Below are positions 47,007 to 58,733 of a stretch of 64,000 nucleotides of DNA, piece after piece (within the stretch, counting starts at the first letter, position 1; every line of letters starts with the position of its first letter). The notes beneath the pieces were generated by a model. The model made no database searches, was not told the origin of the DNA, and saw only the letters and a list, made by a program, of their open reading frames with translations. Origin of the DNA: Serpula lacrymans var. lacrymans S7.9 (Eukaryota > Basidiomycota > Agaricomycetes > Boletales > Serpulaceae); NCBI RefSeq assembly GCF_000218685.1, contig NW_006763294.1, positions 1,274,959 through 1,338,958 of the forward strand. The letters run 5' to 3'. The position numbers and the translations under genes are program-made.

Positions 47007-50000
47007 ATGATTCCTGAGGGTCGGGTCTCCTCTGATGCGACTGTGCATGTTTCCATTTCTCCGTTATATTCGCAAATCTGTGTCGCTTGCCCTTCTTGTT
47101 GGTGTGGTTGTCCTGGTGCCTTTGGTAAGGTTGTTGGTATAAATTGCACTCTGTCAAAGCCCGTACGTCTTCGAAGCTTAGTTTTTCTGTGCTTTTCGAC
47201 CGTACGCTTTCAGCTATGGATACAGAACTCACCTTACTAGTCAAGACTGAACTTCAATATGATGTGAGTGAGGTTCCACTCATGTATACCTGGGTACTAA
47301 TGGCAACGTCGGTTAGTACGGCGTCCCAGCCAGTGTTCTGGGAGGTGGTACCAACAACGGGATAGCTTTAACTCTCGATACGGATTCCAATTTGATCATC
47401 TACATGATCAAAAACTCTGGAGTTGTAGCTGTATACCAGTCTGGAGATTCATACACTGTCGAAGACACTAGATTTCGTGAATATGTCTTCAGTTGTGAAG
47501 AGTCTCTAATTTTGCTAACGAAAGCGTTGTTTTAGCTACCTCTCAGAATCCGTTAACTCTTCGAGTTGTCTCTGTTGCTGGGACCGGTGTCGACTATGTG
47601 ATCGTCGCTACCGCCTCTTCAATATGGGTCCTCAAAACTGGCTCCCACTTCCCTTATTGGCAACAGTATTCCTCTCCAAACCTTCAGGTCACGGATGCTA
47701 TCCCTTCCTTTGACTCTGCAGGTACCCTTCGTATTGCCGCTACAATTTACTCCCCCAGTGGGAAAAATTATCTCATATACCTCCTCGATACTACGACTGG
47801 GATGTGGACACAGGATGCAGGTGTTCATGCCGCTACAACAGACTTGAAAGACGTAGTCGTTGATGCGAAGTTTGCTTCGGCGGTTAATTCGTCGCTGTTC
47901 GGTTACTACATCAGTGGTAACAATATATCAAAGGGTGGAAATGGAGTCATCATTGTTACTGGAGGGACCAAGTATTCTGCCCAGGCATGTCACGCGAATA
48001 TCTATGAAATATGCCTTGCTCACTTCTGCTGTCTGTATCGACAGACCTTTATTGCAGCTGGAAACTACAACTCACTGGCATATGCTTCCGTCCGCCAGCC
48101 TGCAAGTCAGCCCTTACTTTTTGCTGTCGAAGAGCAGACACAGCTTGGGTGGTATTTCCAAGCTCAGAAGGATGGCACTTATTCAAGAGTCAGTGTGTTT
48201 GGGTATGTTTCTACTTTTCCTGAGTCTCGACCTAATCTAATCTCTATATTTATTGCAGTACAACGAAACTCCAAAATATCAAGGCTGCCCTCCGTGTCGC
48301 TCAAGATCTGGATGGCTTAACAACTCATACATGGATTGGTAAGCGTATCTGCGTCACTTTTTGTTACTCGGAGTCGTCTGACCCAGTGCTTTGACTGGTG
48401 CAGAGCTCTTTGCATTGGACACTTTGGGTAATATGTGGCACCAAGAATCTGACATGTCCCAAGATCCAACAATGATGACCCCTGGATTATATGCGTAAGT
48501 TAGACATATTTTTGAAATTGATTCGTCTATCCAACCATCCCTTTTCTACACAGCGTTACGAAGTGGCGTGACCCAGCTATGATCACTGGGGAAAATGTCA
48601 GTCTTTATCTCACCCAAACCCTGGATGGTTTTGCCTCTCCCCTTTGCGTAAAGAACGACAATTCATTGGCTCTGTGGGCTCAGGATCCTACCACTAGTAA
48701 GTTAGCAAAATGTTTTTACCTTACCTTTGAAAACCAACACTTCCTACCATAGGTGATTGGACAAATCAAACTGTTTCTATTGACGACACCGCTGCAACTG
48801 CACAGGTTCAGAAGAGAACAGTTTACTATGTCGAGATTACCGCTTTTGATGGCAACAATTTGCCCAACTCAGGTAACGTTATGTTAGACCACTCATTAAC
48901 GACTATCTGATCCATCCTTTCCATGTCAGGCCTCACAGCTATTTTGACCAGTTCAGAGTATACCACCATCGTGAGTCTACATCTGGACGTGAGATCTTTC
49001 CAAGGACTTTACTGAGTCTTCTGGACATCTGTAGAACATAAATGGTTTCTCGGCTACTATTGATCCCGTCCGAAAGTGTACAGCCAACACCAATACAATG
49101 GGCCGAATTTGCTTCACTTACGACACTCCAGACACTCTCGCTGCACCCACCATCAGTTTATGGGTTGAAGGAATGGATGTTGATCATGTTCTCGATGTTC
49201 AACCTAGTGGGGACATAACGGCAAAATTCAAAGCTATCACGGCGGACGACTTGAAAGGTGCCACCAATCAGATCACTGGTCTCCCAATTTTGCCGAATGT
49301 GGATGATAAGTTCGTTCTGGCGTTTTTTACGAGTTAATGTGATACTTACAAGACCTTAGGACTTTGGACGCAGTGGCTACTGCTCTTGTTGGAGTAATGG
49401 ATGTCGTTGACCCGGATCAACTGGTATTAGCCACACATGATCTCTCTCGCAAGTATCTCCATTCCTCCACCAGTCCTCACATTTCCAGGACCCGGAGCCG
49501 AAGTGAAAAATCTATGGGACGCATCCGTGGGCAGTCAGGGCGAGGAGTACATATTGTATTTGCCTCACAACTTGAACTGAGGAGGGGTGAACCTGCGTTG
49601 TCCGCACAACGGCTCACCGCGGATGAAGCTAGAAAACAGATTGAAGAGATCCAGAATTATAATTATCCGACTTGGAACTGGTCGTTTGGAGATTTAGCCA
49701 AAACTATTGCCAACGGGCTTTACAGTGTGGTCTCCTATACCATACAGGGCATCCAGGATGGGCTCAACGTACTGATCCAGCTCTACAAAGATGGGAAAAA
49801 TTATATCTGGAATGGTATCGTCAACTTTGTACGGCAAGCTTTCGACTTCGCCATGGGGGTATTCAATAGTGTCGGCTGCTTCTTCAGTGATCTCTTTGAT
49901 TGGCTAGCATACATGCTTGATTGGGGCGATATCAAGCAATCTGCTGAGACTTTCAAGACTTTACTTACTGGATTCCAGGATGAAGGAAACGTGAGTGAAG

Positions 50001-51878
50001 ATAACATTCATCTACTTGCTTGCTTCTCCCAACGCTAACATGGTCTTTTCTTTCAGCATTTCCTCTCGGCTGTTCTTCCCAAAGCGGTTGACAGTTTTTT
50101 TCAAACTTGCAAAAGCCGCCTAGACGATAGTATCACCACTGCAAAAGCCTACCTCAATGGTGTGAGTATTGGTGATTACGACTCGGACACTCAAGCTCGC
50201 CTTCCTGGCCTTCTCGGTTCATCAGTTCAAAGTGATTTTGACTCTCTCCCGTCAACAGCAATGTGGTTGCTCAATAAACTTCTCAACGGTGGCGACCCTC
50301 AAAACGCGTTTATATTCTCCGGTACGCTATTGAGCCTTAGCGACTTATTTAGTAAATTTCAAGACGCAATATCTAAGACGGCACTATCCACCGATTTTCA
50401 AGCCGCTATCGATGACCTTGGTAATTTCTTCCTCCCATTTGGTAATCGAAATGCAATGGACGGCACTGCACTGGATGCAATCATGGACGCTATCAAGCAT
50501 CTCCTCCATGTTGTTTTAGATCTGCTGGAGACACTCGTTTTGTTATTTGCAGAGGCTGCTACGCAGGCCCTCAAACTTTGGACTCAGTTCTTGAATGCAC
50601 CGGTGGAACTCCTTGCCATCTCTGCCATTTTCAAAGAGATAACCGGAACAGAGTTAACGTAAGTTAATCATCCTTCACTCTGCTACATTTGTCTTATGGG
50701 CGTAGGTGTATAAATGCTGTTTGTTATGCTTTTGCGGTCCCCTTCACTCTTCTATTCAAGATCTTTGCCGGGCACGCTCCGTTCAAGAATGTCACTGCTG
50801 AACATGTATCAGATGATATTCGTGCCCTAACCCCAAGTGACGATTTGCTAATTGCTCGAGGTTGCCTGTGAGTTTCTCTGTAATGGCTTTAATTTTTGTG
50901 GACTGACGAAACAAATGACTTTCATCTAGCCAAATATGCCATGCGCCTTTTGATGGTTAGTCATTTGAGCATATCCACCAAAAATACCAATTAAATAAAC
51001 CTTGTATCCAGCTTATGTTGACGTGATCGGCTCCATATTATCCAGAATCGGAACAGGCCCTACACGTTTTGTAAAGTGAGTACACATGTACTTGTAGCCT
51101 ACAGTTTTCTGAGACATATTTTACCCGCAGCGCAACTACTTTCATTATTCCGTCCATCAATGCAGCACTTTCCTATGGATCCATTTCGACGCCCGGTGCA
51201 ACTCCCGTATGTTATCCATATATAACTGACACCTCGTTAAATCTCAAACAGTTTTCATGCATAGCAAGCAATAACCAACTGGTCCATCTCTACTTGCGGC
51301 CCTCTTCTCAGCATAGTATGGTGTGTAAATTTCCGGTCATTTAAAATATTCTCCTGAAAATATGTTGAGGCTCTCGATTACGGGATTTAAGAAGGGACCC
51401 CGTGGTGACCCTGATGGTTATTCCCTTCTATGCCTACTCGGAGCAACAGGTTTTGGAACGGGCATTTGGCATGCCTGTGAACCTGAAGATGTAAGTCTCA
51501 TATGTCTTCTGTCAGCTCTTCACTTACTGGACGATAACCAGTCATCGTCAAAGACAACAGGTGTGTAATTAATATAGTCGCTTTAGAAAATTCATATTGA
51601 CACTGTCCATAGCGCTCATTGTCGCACAATTCCTTGGGCCCCTATCCAACTGTGGTAAAGTCCTTAGGGCAGTCGAGAACCCCCTGTAAGTTATATAATT
51701 CTTTGTTTTCCAATATTGAGTGTACCAACTCTATGCAGCGCCATCGTTGGTATGCTTGTCATGGACATTGTTTCCAATAGTATGTGCCCTTTAGTCTTTG
51801 GTCTGGCTTAGCATATGTACTAACTGTTGGTGCATAGTGGGTGAGGGAGCAGCGCTCATCGCTAGTGGGCTATTGTGA
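47007..51878 (+). CDS. Large unknown protein: beta-repeat half plus hydrophobic helical half
   Basis: I do not recognise the family. Many exons chain in frame from about 47160 to a stop at 51876-51878. N-terminal half: repeated beta-type segments such as NGIALTLDTDSNLIIYMI, VDYVIVATASSIWVLKTG, LDTTTGMWTQDAG, LFALDTLGNMWHQES and NDNSLALWAQDP, which look like propeller blades ending in aromatic-W turns. Then a predicted Ig-like insert (TVYYVEITAFDGNNLPNSG). A middle region KQIEEIQNYNYPTWNWSFG leads into long amphipathic or hydrophobic helices: VVSYTIQGIQDGLNVLIQLY, VRQAFDFAMGVFNSVGCFF, HLLHVVLDLLETLVLLFAEA and CYAFAVPFTLLFKIFAG. The C-terminus is Gly/Ala-rich, ending EGAALIASGLL. The start is uncertain: 47007 needs a 35-bp intron. 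One intron near 47985-48049 appears to use GC-AG. Function unknown; a membrane-active or surface protein is possible but is inference. Confidence 0.6.
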
Positions 51879-52599
51879 AGTACCTGACAGTACATGTGGG
51901 TTCATCGGAGTTGATCGATTGTAAGTTATACTGGCATTGGGGGGACCAAGTTTGTGAATGTTCCCAAGCAATGGTTTAGTGGTTGTTATCGCTTCAGTTA
52001 CTATTTGGAGTTTTTGTTGTTACTTTTGGGAAATCTGGAATGGCTATTTGAACTATTGATCTGTTCAGGGATGCATATGACGACCACCAGCTTACTTATT
52101 TGTGCAACTGCTACAGCTGCAGTGAATTGCCAGAGGAGAGTCGATCACTGACAATGGATGCAAAACTGATTAAATGGAGCCGAGCATCCCACCTTGCAAA
52201 AGAAATCGCAATGAGCATGAGAGTCCCAAATATTAGCTACAGGTTAATGTCTGATATGAACTCTATAAGGGTATTGTTAAATGCTATGGTAGATGTAAGT
52301 AACTGATGTTGTGACTATAATGAAATAACATACCTCAGTCTTGTGTAGAAAAGGCTGAGAGCCAGTTCGGACAGGAAGACTCAAGCTCTTTGCTGACAAA
52401 TACAATCGGAGCTTCCATGGTTCTACTCCCATCGTGATTCCAAATATGGTAAGTAGTGCAATCATGGATCCCGAACTTGAAGACAAAGATCAGCCTCAGC
52501 CTCAGCCTGAGTAGTGGCCTGAGAGTATAAAACACCTCTCTGCTGTGCTTAAGGCCATAATTTAAAACAACAAAAGGATGAATCATATGTCTAACCTCG
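51879..52599. other. Region after the large gene; no supportable gene
   Basis: Contains short ORFs such as 52100-52306 with MRVPNISYRLMSDMNS and a possible next block RLKLFADKYNRSFHG; these may be scraps of a transposon gene. A short tandem CCTCAG/CCTGAG run sits near 52491-52513. Nothing else is supported. Confidence 0.35.
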
Positions 52600-52737
52600 C
52601 TTTTAGCACCGCAACTGCAGCATCAATCTATCATGCCAAATCAATGTATATGTAACAAGCAACCCTACCACACATCAAGTCTTACTGGTGAAGTGTGGGT
52701 CCAGGAATTAATTGATGGAAACCCTGACCATATCTTT
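52600..52737 (+). pseudogene. Second Harbinger transposase fragment
   Basis: Reads CNKQPYHTSSLTGEVWVQEL and DGNPDHIF, clearly the same domain as EPILYHTSVLTGHGWVTELL at 2530-2610. It is cut off at 52737 by the Copia LTR. Confidence 0.7.
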
Positions 52738-53057
52738 GTTAATTATCTAGCAGATAAACAGCTCAGACTTTGAGTAAAGGTCTAATATATTGGAATAATG
52801 TACCTAGCAGATGAACAGCTAAAAACAAAGGATAAGCTAGGTACCCGCAATTTGATACAGAAGGGGAATCTCACCTCAGACTTCAAGTGAAGGTCCGAGG
52901 TGTCTGCCTAACAACAACAGCGTATATAAGGGAGAACAGAATCAAAAAGTAAATGTTATCTGATGGTGCATGGGCCACTCCATCTACTAGGCCTGCCTAG
53001 TTTGGCACTTGTGCCACTTCCCTTCTTCGTACAATGCTTGTTTCTCTACCTCCAACA
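52738..53057 (-). repeat. 3' LTR of the Copia element
   Basis: 320-bp block with inverted ends TGTT...AACA, placed directly after the Copia stop codon (53065-53067) and a purine tract GAGGGGGAG on the minus strand, as expected for a polypurine tract. Includes TATA-like TATATAAG near 52925. No second LTR copy is visible in the window. Confidence 0.7.
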
Positions 53058-54367
53058 CTCCCCCTCAAGCTGTACAGAGCCCAAGTGCACTAGCAAAATG
53101 TTTGACTTTAGCAGAGGGAAGGGCTTTTGTGAGTATATCAGCCGTCATATCTTTGGTAGGACAATAGCTGATCTCAATCTTTCCATCCTCAATAGTGTGT
53201 CAAATAAAGTGATAACATATATTGATATGCTTGGTGTGTGCATGGTATTGGCCATCCTTGGATAATGTGATTGCTGATTGATTGTCGCGGCACAGTTCCG
53301 TTGGAGGTAGGTCTTCTCCGAACAGTTCACTAACAAACATCTGCATCCACAGGATTTATTTTGTCGTATGTGTGGCTGACATATTCTGCCTTTGTCATGG
53401 ACAAAACAACAATTTCCTGCTGTTTCAAAAACCAGGATATGGCTCCTCCATGTAGCATAATTGTGTGGCCGGATACGGCTCGGCAATTCTTGCTCATACT
53501 CCCATTGGCATCCAAATAACCGGTGAGAGGTTGTTCTTCAGGACCATATATTAACCAAAGGTCTTTACTTCCTTTCAGATACTTAATAGCTCATTCCACT
53601 GCTTCCCAATAAGCAGGGCCCGGGTTCTCTACGAAGCATGATAAGATTGCCACCACATGTGCAATGTTGAGACGGGTTCCAATCACAGCATACATCAGGG
53701 AGCCAATGGCTTCCCTGTATGGGATATCTTTCATCGCGACAAAATTGTCAGGTGTTTGGGGGCTTTGGTCTTTTGTAAGGTAGGTATTTGCCACCAAGGA
53801 GATTTCTAACGGCTTTGCGTCTTCTAGGTTTAAACGACGTATGATGGTGTTGATGTAACCACACTGCGATAGATGTATGGTACGGGCAGGTCTGTTTCTT
53901 TTTACCTCTACCCCTAACATCCAGTGTAGCTCCCCTAGATTGCTGACTTCGAACAGTTTTGCCAGGTTGCTCTTCAAACATTTCATCTCGACTGTAGATG
54001 GCGTAACCAGGGTCATGTCATCGACATGCACCGCAACGATGGTGAGTTCTTTTCCATTTTGCCTGTAGAACACTGCATGGTCAGTTTTGCAGCGCACCAG
54101 GTCTATTTTCCGGAGTCCATTGCATAAGGTTTGATACCATCTGCGGCCAGCTTGATTCAGGCCATCTAGTGTTTTGTTCAGGCGCAACGCCATGGATTCT
54201 CGATCATGGGCACTGTAACCAGGTGGTTGACACATGAAGATGACCTCCTTATCTTCAAGTTGACCATTCAAATAAGCGCTCTTGACGTCCATCTGGTGAG
54301 TTTCCCAGTTGATTCTTGCAGCTGTTGCTAATATAATTTGTAGTGATACCATCTTTGCTACGGGCGC

Positions 54368-54575
54368 TGTCATGCACCAAAGTTGATTGGTAGCATGGAC
54401 AGGTGTCAATAACGAAGCGAATATTCAAAAAGACTCGCCTTTGCGCCACACAGACACAGTGCCACGTGGAATAGTAATTAATATTGCCCTTTTTGAACTT
54501 GTGGCTGATCAGCACCACCTCTATTAGGCAATCTAGTCACGCTCACCTTTGCTTTTCCATCCGGTACTTTCCGCG
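54368..54575. repeat. Left terminal inverted repeat, copy 2
   Basis: 208 bp, inverted relative to 56187-56394 and nearly identical to it. Differences are single-base (e.g. GCATG/GTATG at the tip). Confidence 0.9.
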
Positions 54576-54678
54576 TTTCGGCATTTCGGCAAATTTTTGC
54601 GTCGCCACTGGCTACACATTGCATTGCGCCCTCGCTTTTGTCGTTTCCCTTACTCCCCTTCCTTTGCCTAGCCCCACC

Positions 54679-55221
54679 ATGGGCCCCTTCCTCTCCTTTT
54701 TATTCTCACCTGACGGTCGTTTCTGGATCCCCATTCTAATCCACTTTTCCATCACCTCCACCCTCCTCCTCCTCATCTTCTTTGCTCCCCCACCATTTCT
54801 GATGTCACCACTTCCTATCCGCTTCCGTCGCCGATCCGTTGACTACCACGTGCCATTGCTGATATCAGCAAAGCCCCGGCGGCCGGTCCAAATAGGGCAA
54901 CAGGTCCATCTTCATGATGTCGATCTGCCATCATATACTATCAAAACATCGGTCGCTCGTCTTGCCTGGTTGGAGCGTGGGTGGGTAGTTTTTGAGCTGG
55001 AGAAGGTTCATCCCCTTGCGTCGCCCATGTACATTGCTGTCCCATTCACTTGGGTACATTTATCTTTTGTCCATTGTCTTTGCTACAGCTACACCTACCA
55101 CACACTGCCTGGGACTCACTTGTTCCAAATTGGGACTACTCCTCTCCCTCCCTCGTTTGACCAGGTGGTCCAACACAACCAGTCCATTGGTAAGGCCATG
55201 GAACTGTCGGATTTGGACTAG
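54679..55221 (+). CDS. TIR-element ORF, copy 2: 180-residue single-membrane-segment protein
   Basis: Start at 54679 in an ideal context (CCACCATGG). An upstream in-frame ATG at 54484 lies in the TIR and is not conserved between copies. Residues about 14-36 form a strong hydrophobic segment (WIPILIHFSITSTLLLLIFF) after GPFLSFLFSPDGRF. Then come a Pro/Arg-rich stretch (LPIRFRRRSVDYHVPLLIS), a segment VQIGQQVHLHDVDLPSYTIK, RLAWLERGWVVFELEKVHPL, and aromatic-rich IAVPFTWVHLSFVH. The end is QSIGKAMELSDLD. Relative to copy 3 there are about ten substitutions and no indel. No known domain is recognised, so the function is unknown. Confidence 0.55.
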   Translation: MGPFLSFLFSPDGRFWIPILIHFSITSTLLLLIFFAPPPFLMSPLPIRFRRRSVDYHVPLLISAKPRRPVQIGQQVHLHDVDLPSYTIKTSVARLAWLERGWVVFELEKVHPLASPMYIAVPFTWVHLSFVHCLCYSYTYHTLPGTHLFQIGTTPLPPSFDQVVQHNQSIGKAMELSDLD

Positions 55222-56186
55222 GTGGTGGACCGGTGGCTCCAGTTTCTTTTTCTTCAGCAGAACATTCATTTACAGTGCGATTATTTTTGATTTTTGAATC
55301 ATTTTTATGGACACATATTTTTTAGAATGCCTGACTGACAATAGAGGAACTGTGTTGATACTGATAGTGTTTTGCCTTGCCTTTTTTTTACTGCATCTTC
55401 CCATGACATCATGATTTTCCTGCTCTCTTTTTGCTATTGGACTTTACTTTATGGCTGTACAAACCTATGACATTACTCACAGCATTCATTGTTCTATCCC
55501 TTTTTTTTCCTTATTTTGACGACCTTATCCTGTACTACCTACGCAGGATTTGTCAGCATACATTCCTTCCTTCATGTTCTTTCTCATCCTTTTTGCACAG
55601 CTATACTGTGCATAGCCTACTTTTCTTTCACTATATAAACCCCTGTATTTTACCTTGTAAAAAAACAACAAGAAATCCAATCCAGACTTCTTCTCTAATC
55701 TTAAGTCCACTTCTTACTGCTACTTGTGATCCAGTGTGGTCACAACACTTCCCACTGCTACCACTGTTAATTGCTGTCATCATCACTCCCCACTTTTGAA
55801 GTCATTGTTATCCCTTTTGATTAGAGTCCTTCTGAGCACTACAGTTTGTGCGTCAGGAGCCTGCTATCACTGGGAACCTCGTCACCTCATCATCCTTGTC
55901 GTTCTCAAACCTACCTTGTGCTACAATTAGCAAGGTAGTGCTCATCTATACTCGTCACTAAGCCCCTATCTTCTATAAATTCAACTATCCCTCCTCCTCA
56001 AAACCCACACTCATACATCTCTGGGTTTTACTTTGAAGGATCCTCATATATACCACCCCACGAACAACCAGAGCACCCACTGTTCTAGGAGGCAAAGCCC
56101 ATAAACAAGTTCCGTGGAATCTGGGAGGATTGTGTGTTAGTTTGTTTTGTGTGTGGTTTTCTAACTGCAGTTCTCATCATCGACAA

Positions 56187-56394
56187 CGCGGAAAGTACTG
56201 AATGGAAAAGCAAAGGTGAGCGTGACTGGATTGCCTAATAGAGGTGGTGCTGATCAGCCACAAGTTCGAAAAAGGCAATATTAATTACTATTCCACGTGG
56301 CACTGTGTCTGTGTGGCGCAAAGGCAAGTCTTTTTGAATATTCGCTTCGTTATTGACACCTGTCCATGCTACCAATCAACTTTGGTGTATGATA
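56187..56394. repeat. Right terminal inverted repeat, copy 2
   Basis: 208-bp inverse partner of 54368-54575. Confidence 0.9.
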
Positions 56395-56700
56395 GCGTAT
56401 AATGCAACAAGAGGCTGTTGGTGGAAGAACCGGAGGTGGTTGTACAGGATGGGGATTAGGTGGATTGACAGGGCCAGGTACATTATGGGGTGCATCGTCA
56501 TCTATGTCAGGTATATCTATGTTGATGAGCTCATTTCCTTTGAGCACTTGTATGGGTTCCATAGCCTCACTCTCCCCCTCAAGACCAAAAGGGGAGTCGT
56601 TGTCATTGACCAGAGGCATGTTTACGACATTAAAGTTTACTGAATGCTCAACACTAACTGAACACTTTTCAGGCCAGTAAATACAATGCCCAAGGCTTTC

Positions 56701-57118
56701 TGTTACAATAACATATTTTCGAACCTTTAATTTTCATTCTCCTCTTTAACCTTTTACTGTAGTTTTCACACTCTGCGCCATGCGGCACTTTCTCTTTTGT
56801 TCAAACTCCACTTTCTCGCGCTGCACTGCCTTTCCTTCTATTTTAGATACAAGTCTCTCACGCAGTGGAGCTGGCCACACGGGCTACGCTCTCTGACATC
56901 ATCAGCCACTGCCTTCATCAACTGTACAGTACATATGTACAAACAAAACCTGCAGTAGTATATATACCCCAATAGATCAAGGAGACTCCTCAGCAAGTCC
57001 TCCTGTTGGTATCCTCACAACTAACTTGTTGAAGCCTAAAGGGTAACCACTCCCTCGTCATTTATCTCTATAGTTGGTTCTAGTTGTGCACCAGAGTAAC
57101 AAACTCTTGGTTGTTACA
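56701..57118 (+). repeat. 5' LTR of the Gypsy element
   Basis: Begins TGTTACAATAACAT where Copia homology stops and ends TTGGTTGTTACA. Contains a TATA-like TATATATACC near 56960 and the block CTCAGCAAGTCCTCCTGTTG, which recurs in the LTR at 61697-62062. The boundary is by eye; no matching 3' LTR remains in place. Confidence 0.6.
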
Positions 57119-57629
57119 TTAGGACTCACTCTTTTTACTCTCTCACACGTTGTGAAAACCCGGACCCCAGGGTTAAGGGGATAGCGTTATTGTTTAGGGA
57201 TATCCCATATAGCAGAAGGGTGCGCTCTTCGCAACGGCCCCATAGTGCTCTGGGAGAAAGGACAAATCACATTTTTTTTGATACATGGCCCCCAGTGTTA
57301 AGGGGAGTACCTTAGCTCAGCAGTTGGTGTGGAACCACTGTTGATTAGTTTTAGAATACAAAACTTCTTCTTCAAATACCTCTGACCAGGCTGGGCACTT
57401 GCCTCCGCCAGTCTGGAGAAGGGTTGACAGCTTAACAAGTGGACCACCCCCTGACAACCGTTCGGACCAGGGTTTATTACAATTACCTTTTATATACATT
57501 TTCAAAATACTATAGTGTGGGTAGTCGGAGATTGAGATTCGATACTCAGCTGGGAAGAGGTAGATCCACAGATAGCAAGCGGGGACCCCCAGTTACCTTT
57601 TTTTACATTTACAAAGAGAACAAGTCGAC
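57119..57629 (+). other. Gypsy untranslated leader
   Basis: About 510 bp between the LTR and gag with short ORFs only. Contains AACCCGGACCCCAGGGTTAA. No clear tRNA primer-binding site was recognised directly after the LTR. Confidence 0.4.
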
Positions 57630-58683
57630 ATGTTGTTGCAAAACCAACCTGACGTCAACACTCTGTTGCACAACATGCGTGCACAGATCTTGGCGTTAAC
57701 TACGCAACTTGCCAAGATGCAGGCACACCCCCCTGCAGCAACCCCCTTGGTTGAGAAAAAGTTTAACAAGAAGGTCAAAGTTGTCGCTGACCCCGGCGCC
57801 TTTGAAGGAGAAAGATCACAATTTGCCGAATGGTGGATCAAGCTCCAGATTTGGATCAAGGCAAACTGGGACATTTTTGCTGACGACTGATTTTGAGGTA
57901 GCCACTGCGGTACTATCTCGACTAAAAGGACCCGTGGTGGGTCGATATGCCCAAGTTAGAATGCAGGAGTGCTACACCCTTGGAGTGTGGCCTACCTGGG
58001 ATGATCTCAAAGTCGAGACCAAAAAATACTTCAAACCCCAAGCTGAGCGTGACTGGGCGCGTCAGCAGATCCGTTTCTTCAAACAAGGAAATATGAGGAC
58101 AGATGATTTCGTAACCCAGTTCCTGGCCCTCTCTATCCAAGGGGGCTTAGGTAATGAACACGCAGTAGAACTGTTGGAACACAATGTGAACCCCCACATT
58201 GCAGAGCAACTCTATCTGCAGGATATGAGAAGTGACAACCTCTCCCAAGCAGCGGAGGAGGTTCATAAAATAGGTAGGGCCATAGAGCTCTACAAAATGC
58301 ATCAAGGTGGTGGGCCCACCACTAAAAACAACTATTCCCAGAGGAGCCCTGGGTCAACAAACCAAAAACATAATCACTCTCATGGGTTGCAACCAGGACG
58401 GGGTGCTCCCATGGATATCGGTGCGGTCCAGGGTGGACAAAAGCGCAGATTCACCTGCTTCAGCTGTGGGCAGGAGGGACACATGGCCCGGGATTGTACA
58501 AACGGAGCGCGGGCTGCTCACCAAAAAAATTACCAAGGGCGCCAGATGCGCCAATTAGAAACAGAAAAACTGGATGATTGGCTCCAGACTCTGGCCGGTC
58601 GTTCATACGACGAAATCAGAGCTTTCTTCTATGACCAACAGGTCAATGAAATGAAAGCTCAGGGAAAAGAGTTCAGAGCTTAG
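57630..58683 (+). pseudogene. Gypsy gag with one frameshift
   Basis: Starts LLQNQPDVNTLLHNMRAQ at 57630 and reaches WWIKLQIWIKANWDIFADD, where an indel near 57885 moves the frame to FEVATAVLSRLKGPVVGRY. Retrotransposon-gag features follow: WPTWDDLKVETKKYFKP, and a zinc knuckle CFSCGQEGHMARDC near 58460. The stop is at 58681-58683. Confidence 0.85.
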
Positions 58684-58733
58684 GTCACTTGGGTGCCTTC
58701 GCTCCATGAGACAATGAAGTAAACCACAACAAA

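Larger units (their letters stand above)
54368..56394 (+). mobile_element. TIR element copy 2, complete (2,027 bp, unrecognised family)
   Basis: Two 208-bp inverted repeats (54368-54575 and 56187-56394) flank a 1.6-kb interior. Outer ends read TGTCATGCACCAAAGTTGAT and its near-complement ending GGTGTATGATA; inner ends read TTTCCGCG and CGCGGAAA. The interior has one good ORF (54679-55221), a TATA-like CTATATAAAC at 55631 downstream of it, and long AT-rich stretches. No DDE, YR, Rep or RT motif is visible. Flanks are GGGCGC on the left and GCGTAT on the right; at most a 3-bp GCG duplication could be claimed. It sits in Copia pol. Confidence 0.85.
53065..56700 (-). mobile_element. Degraded Copia LTR retrotransposon, split by TIR-element copy 2
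   Basis: Ty1/Copia pol on the minus strand in three pieces. (a) 56700-56395: integrase C-terminal end HCIYWPEKCSVSVEHSVNFN and a Pro-rich linker. (b) Interruption by the TIR element (54368-56394). (c) 54366-53591: reverse transcriptase, PVAKMVSLQIILATAARINW, VKSAYLNGQLEDKEVIFM and the active site VHVDDMTLV. Then RNase H at 53590-53070: GYLDANGSMSKNCRAVSGH, SWFLKQQEIVVLSMTKAEYV, ending LGLCTA. Damage: a stop replaces the Trp of EAVEWAIKYL near 53591, and there is a frameshift near 53335. About 100 or more residues that normally link the Pro-rich segment to PVAKM are missing at the insertion. Gag, protease and most of integrase are absent: at 56701 the Gypsy LTR begins. Confidence 0.85.

Noticed and set aside
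46126..47244. Minus-strand genes at 46.1-46.5 and 46.8-47.2 kb
   Set aside because: No family similarity, no splice logic joining them, and the second overlaps the start of the large plus-strand gene.
54255..54518. ORFs opening with MTPVHATNQLWCM or MVLISHKFKKGN at each TIR
   Set aside because: They lie in the inverted repeats and run by chance into whatever flanks them (Copia, Gypsy, Helitron). They are not conserved beyond the TIR.
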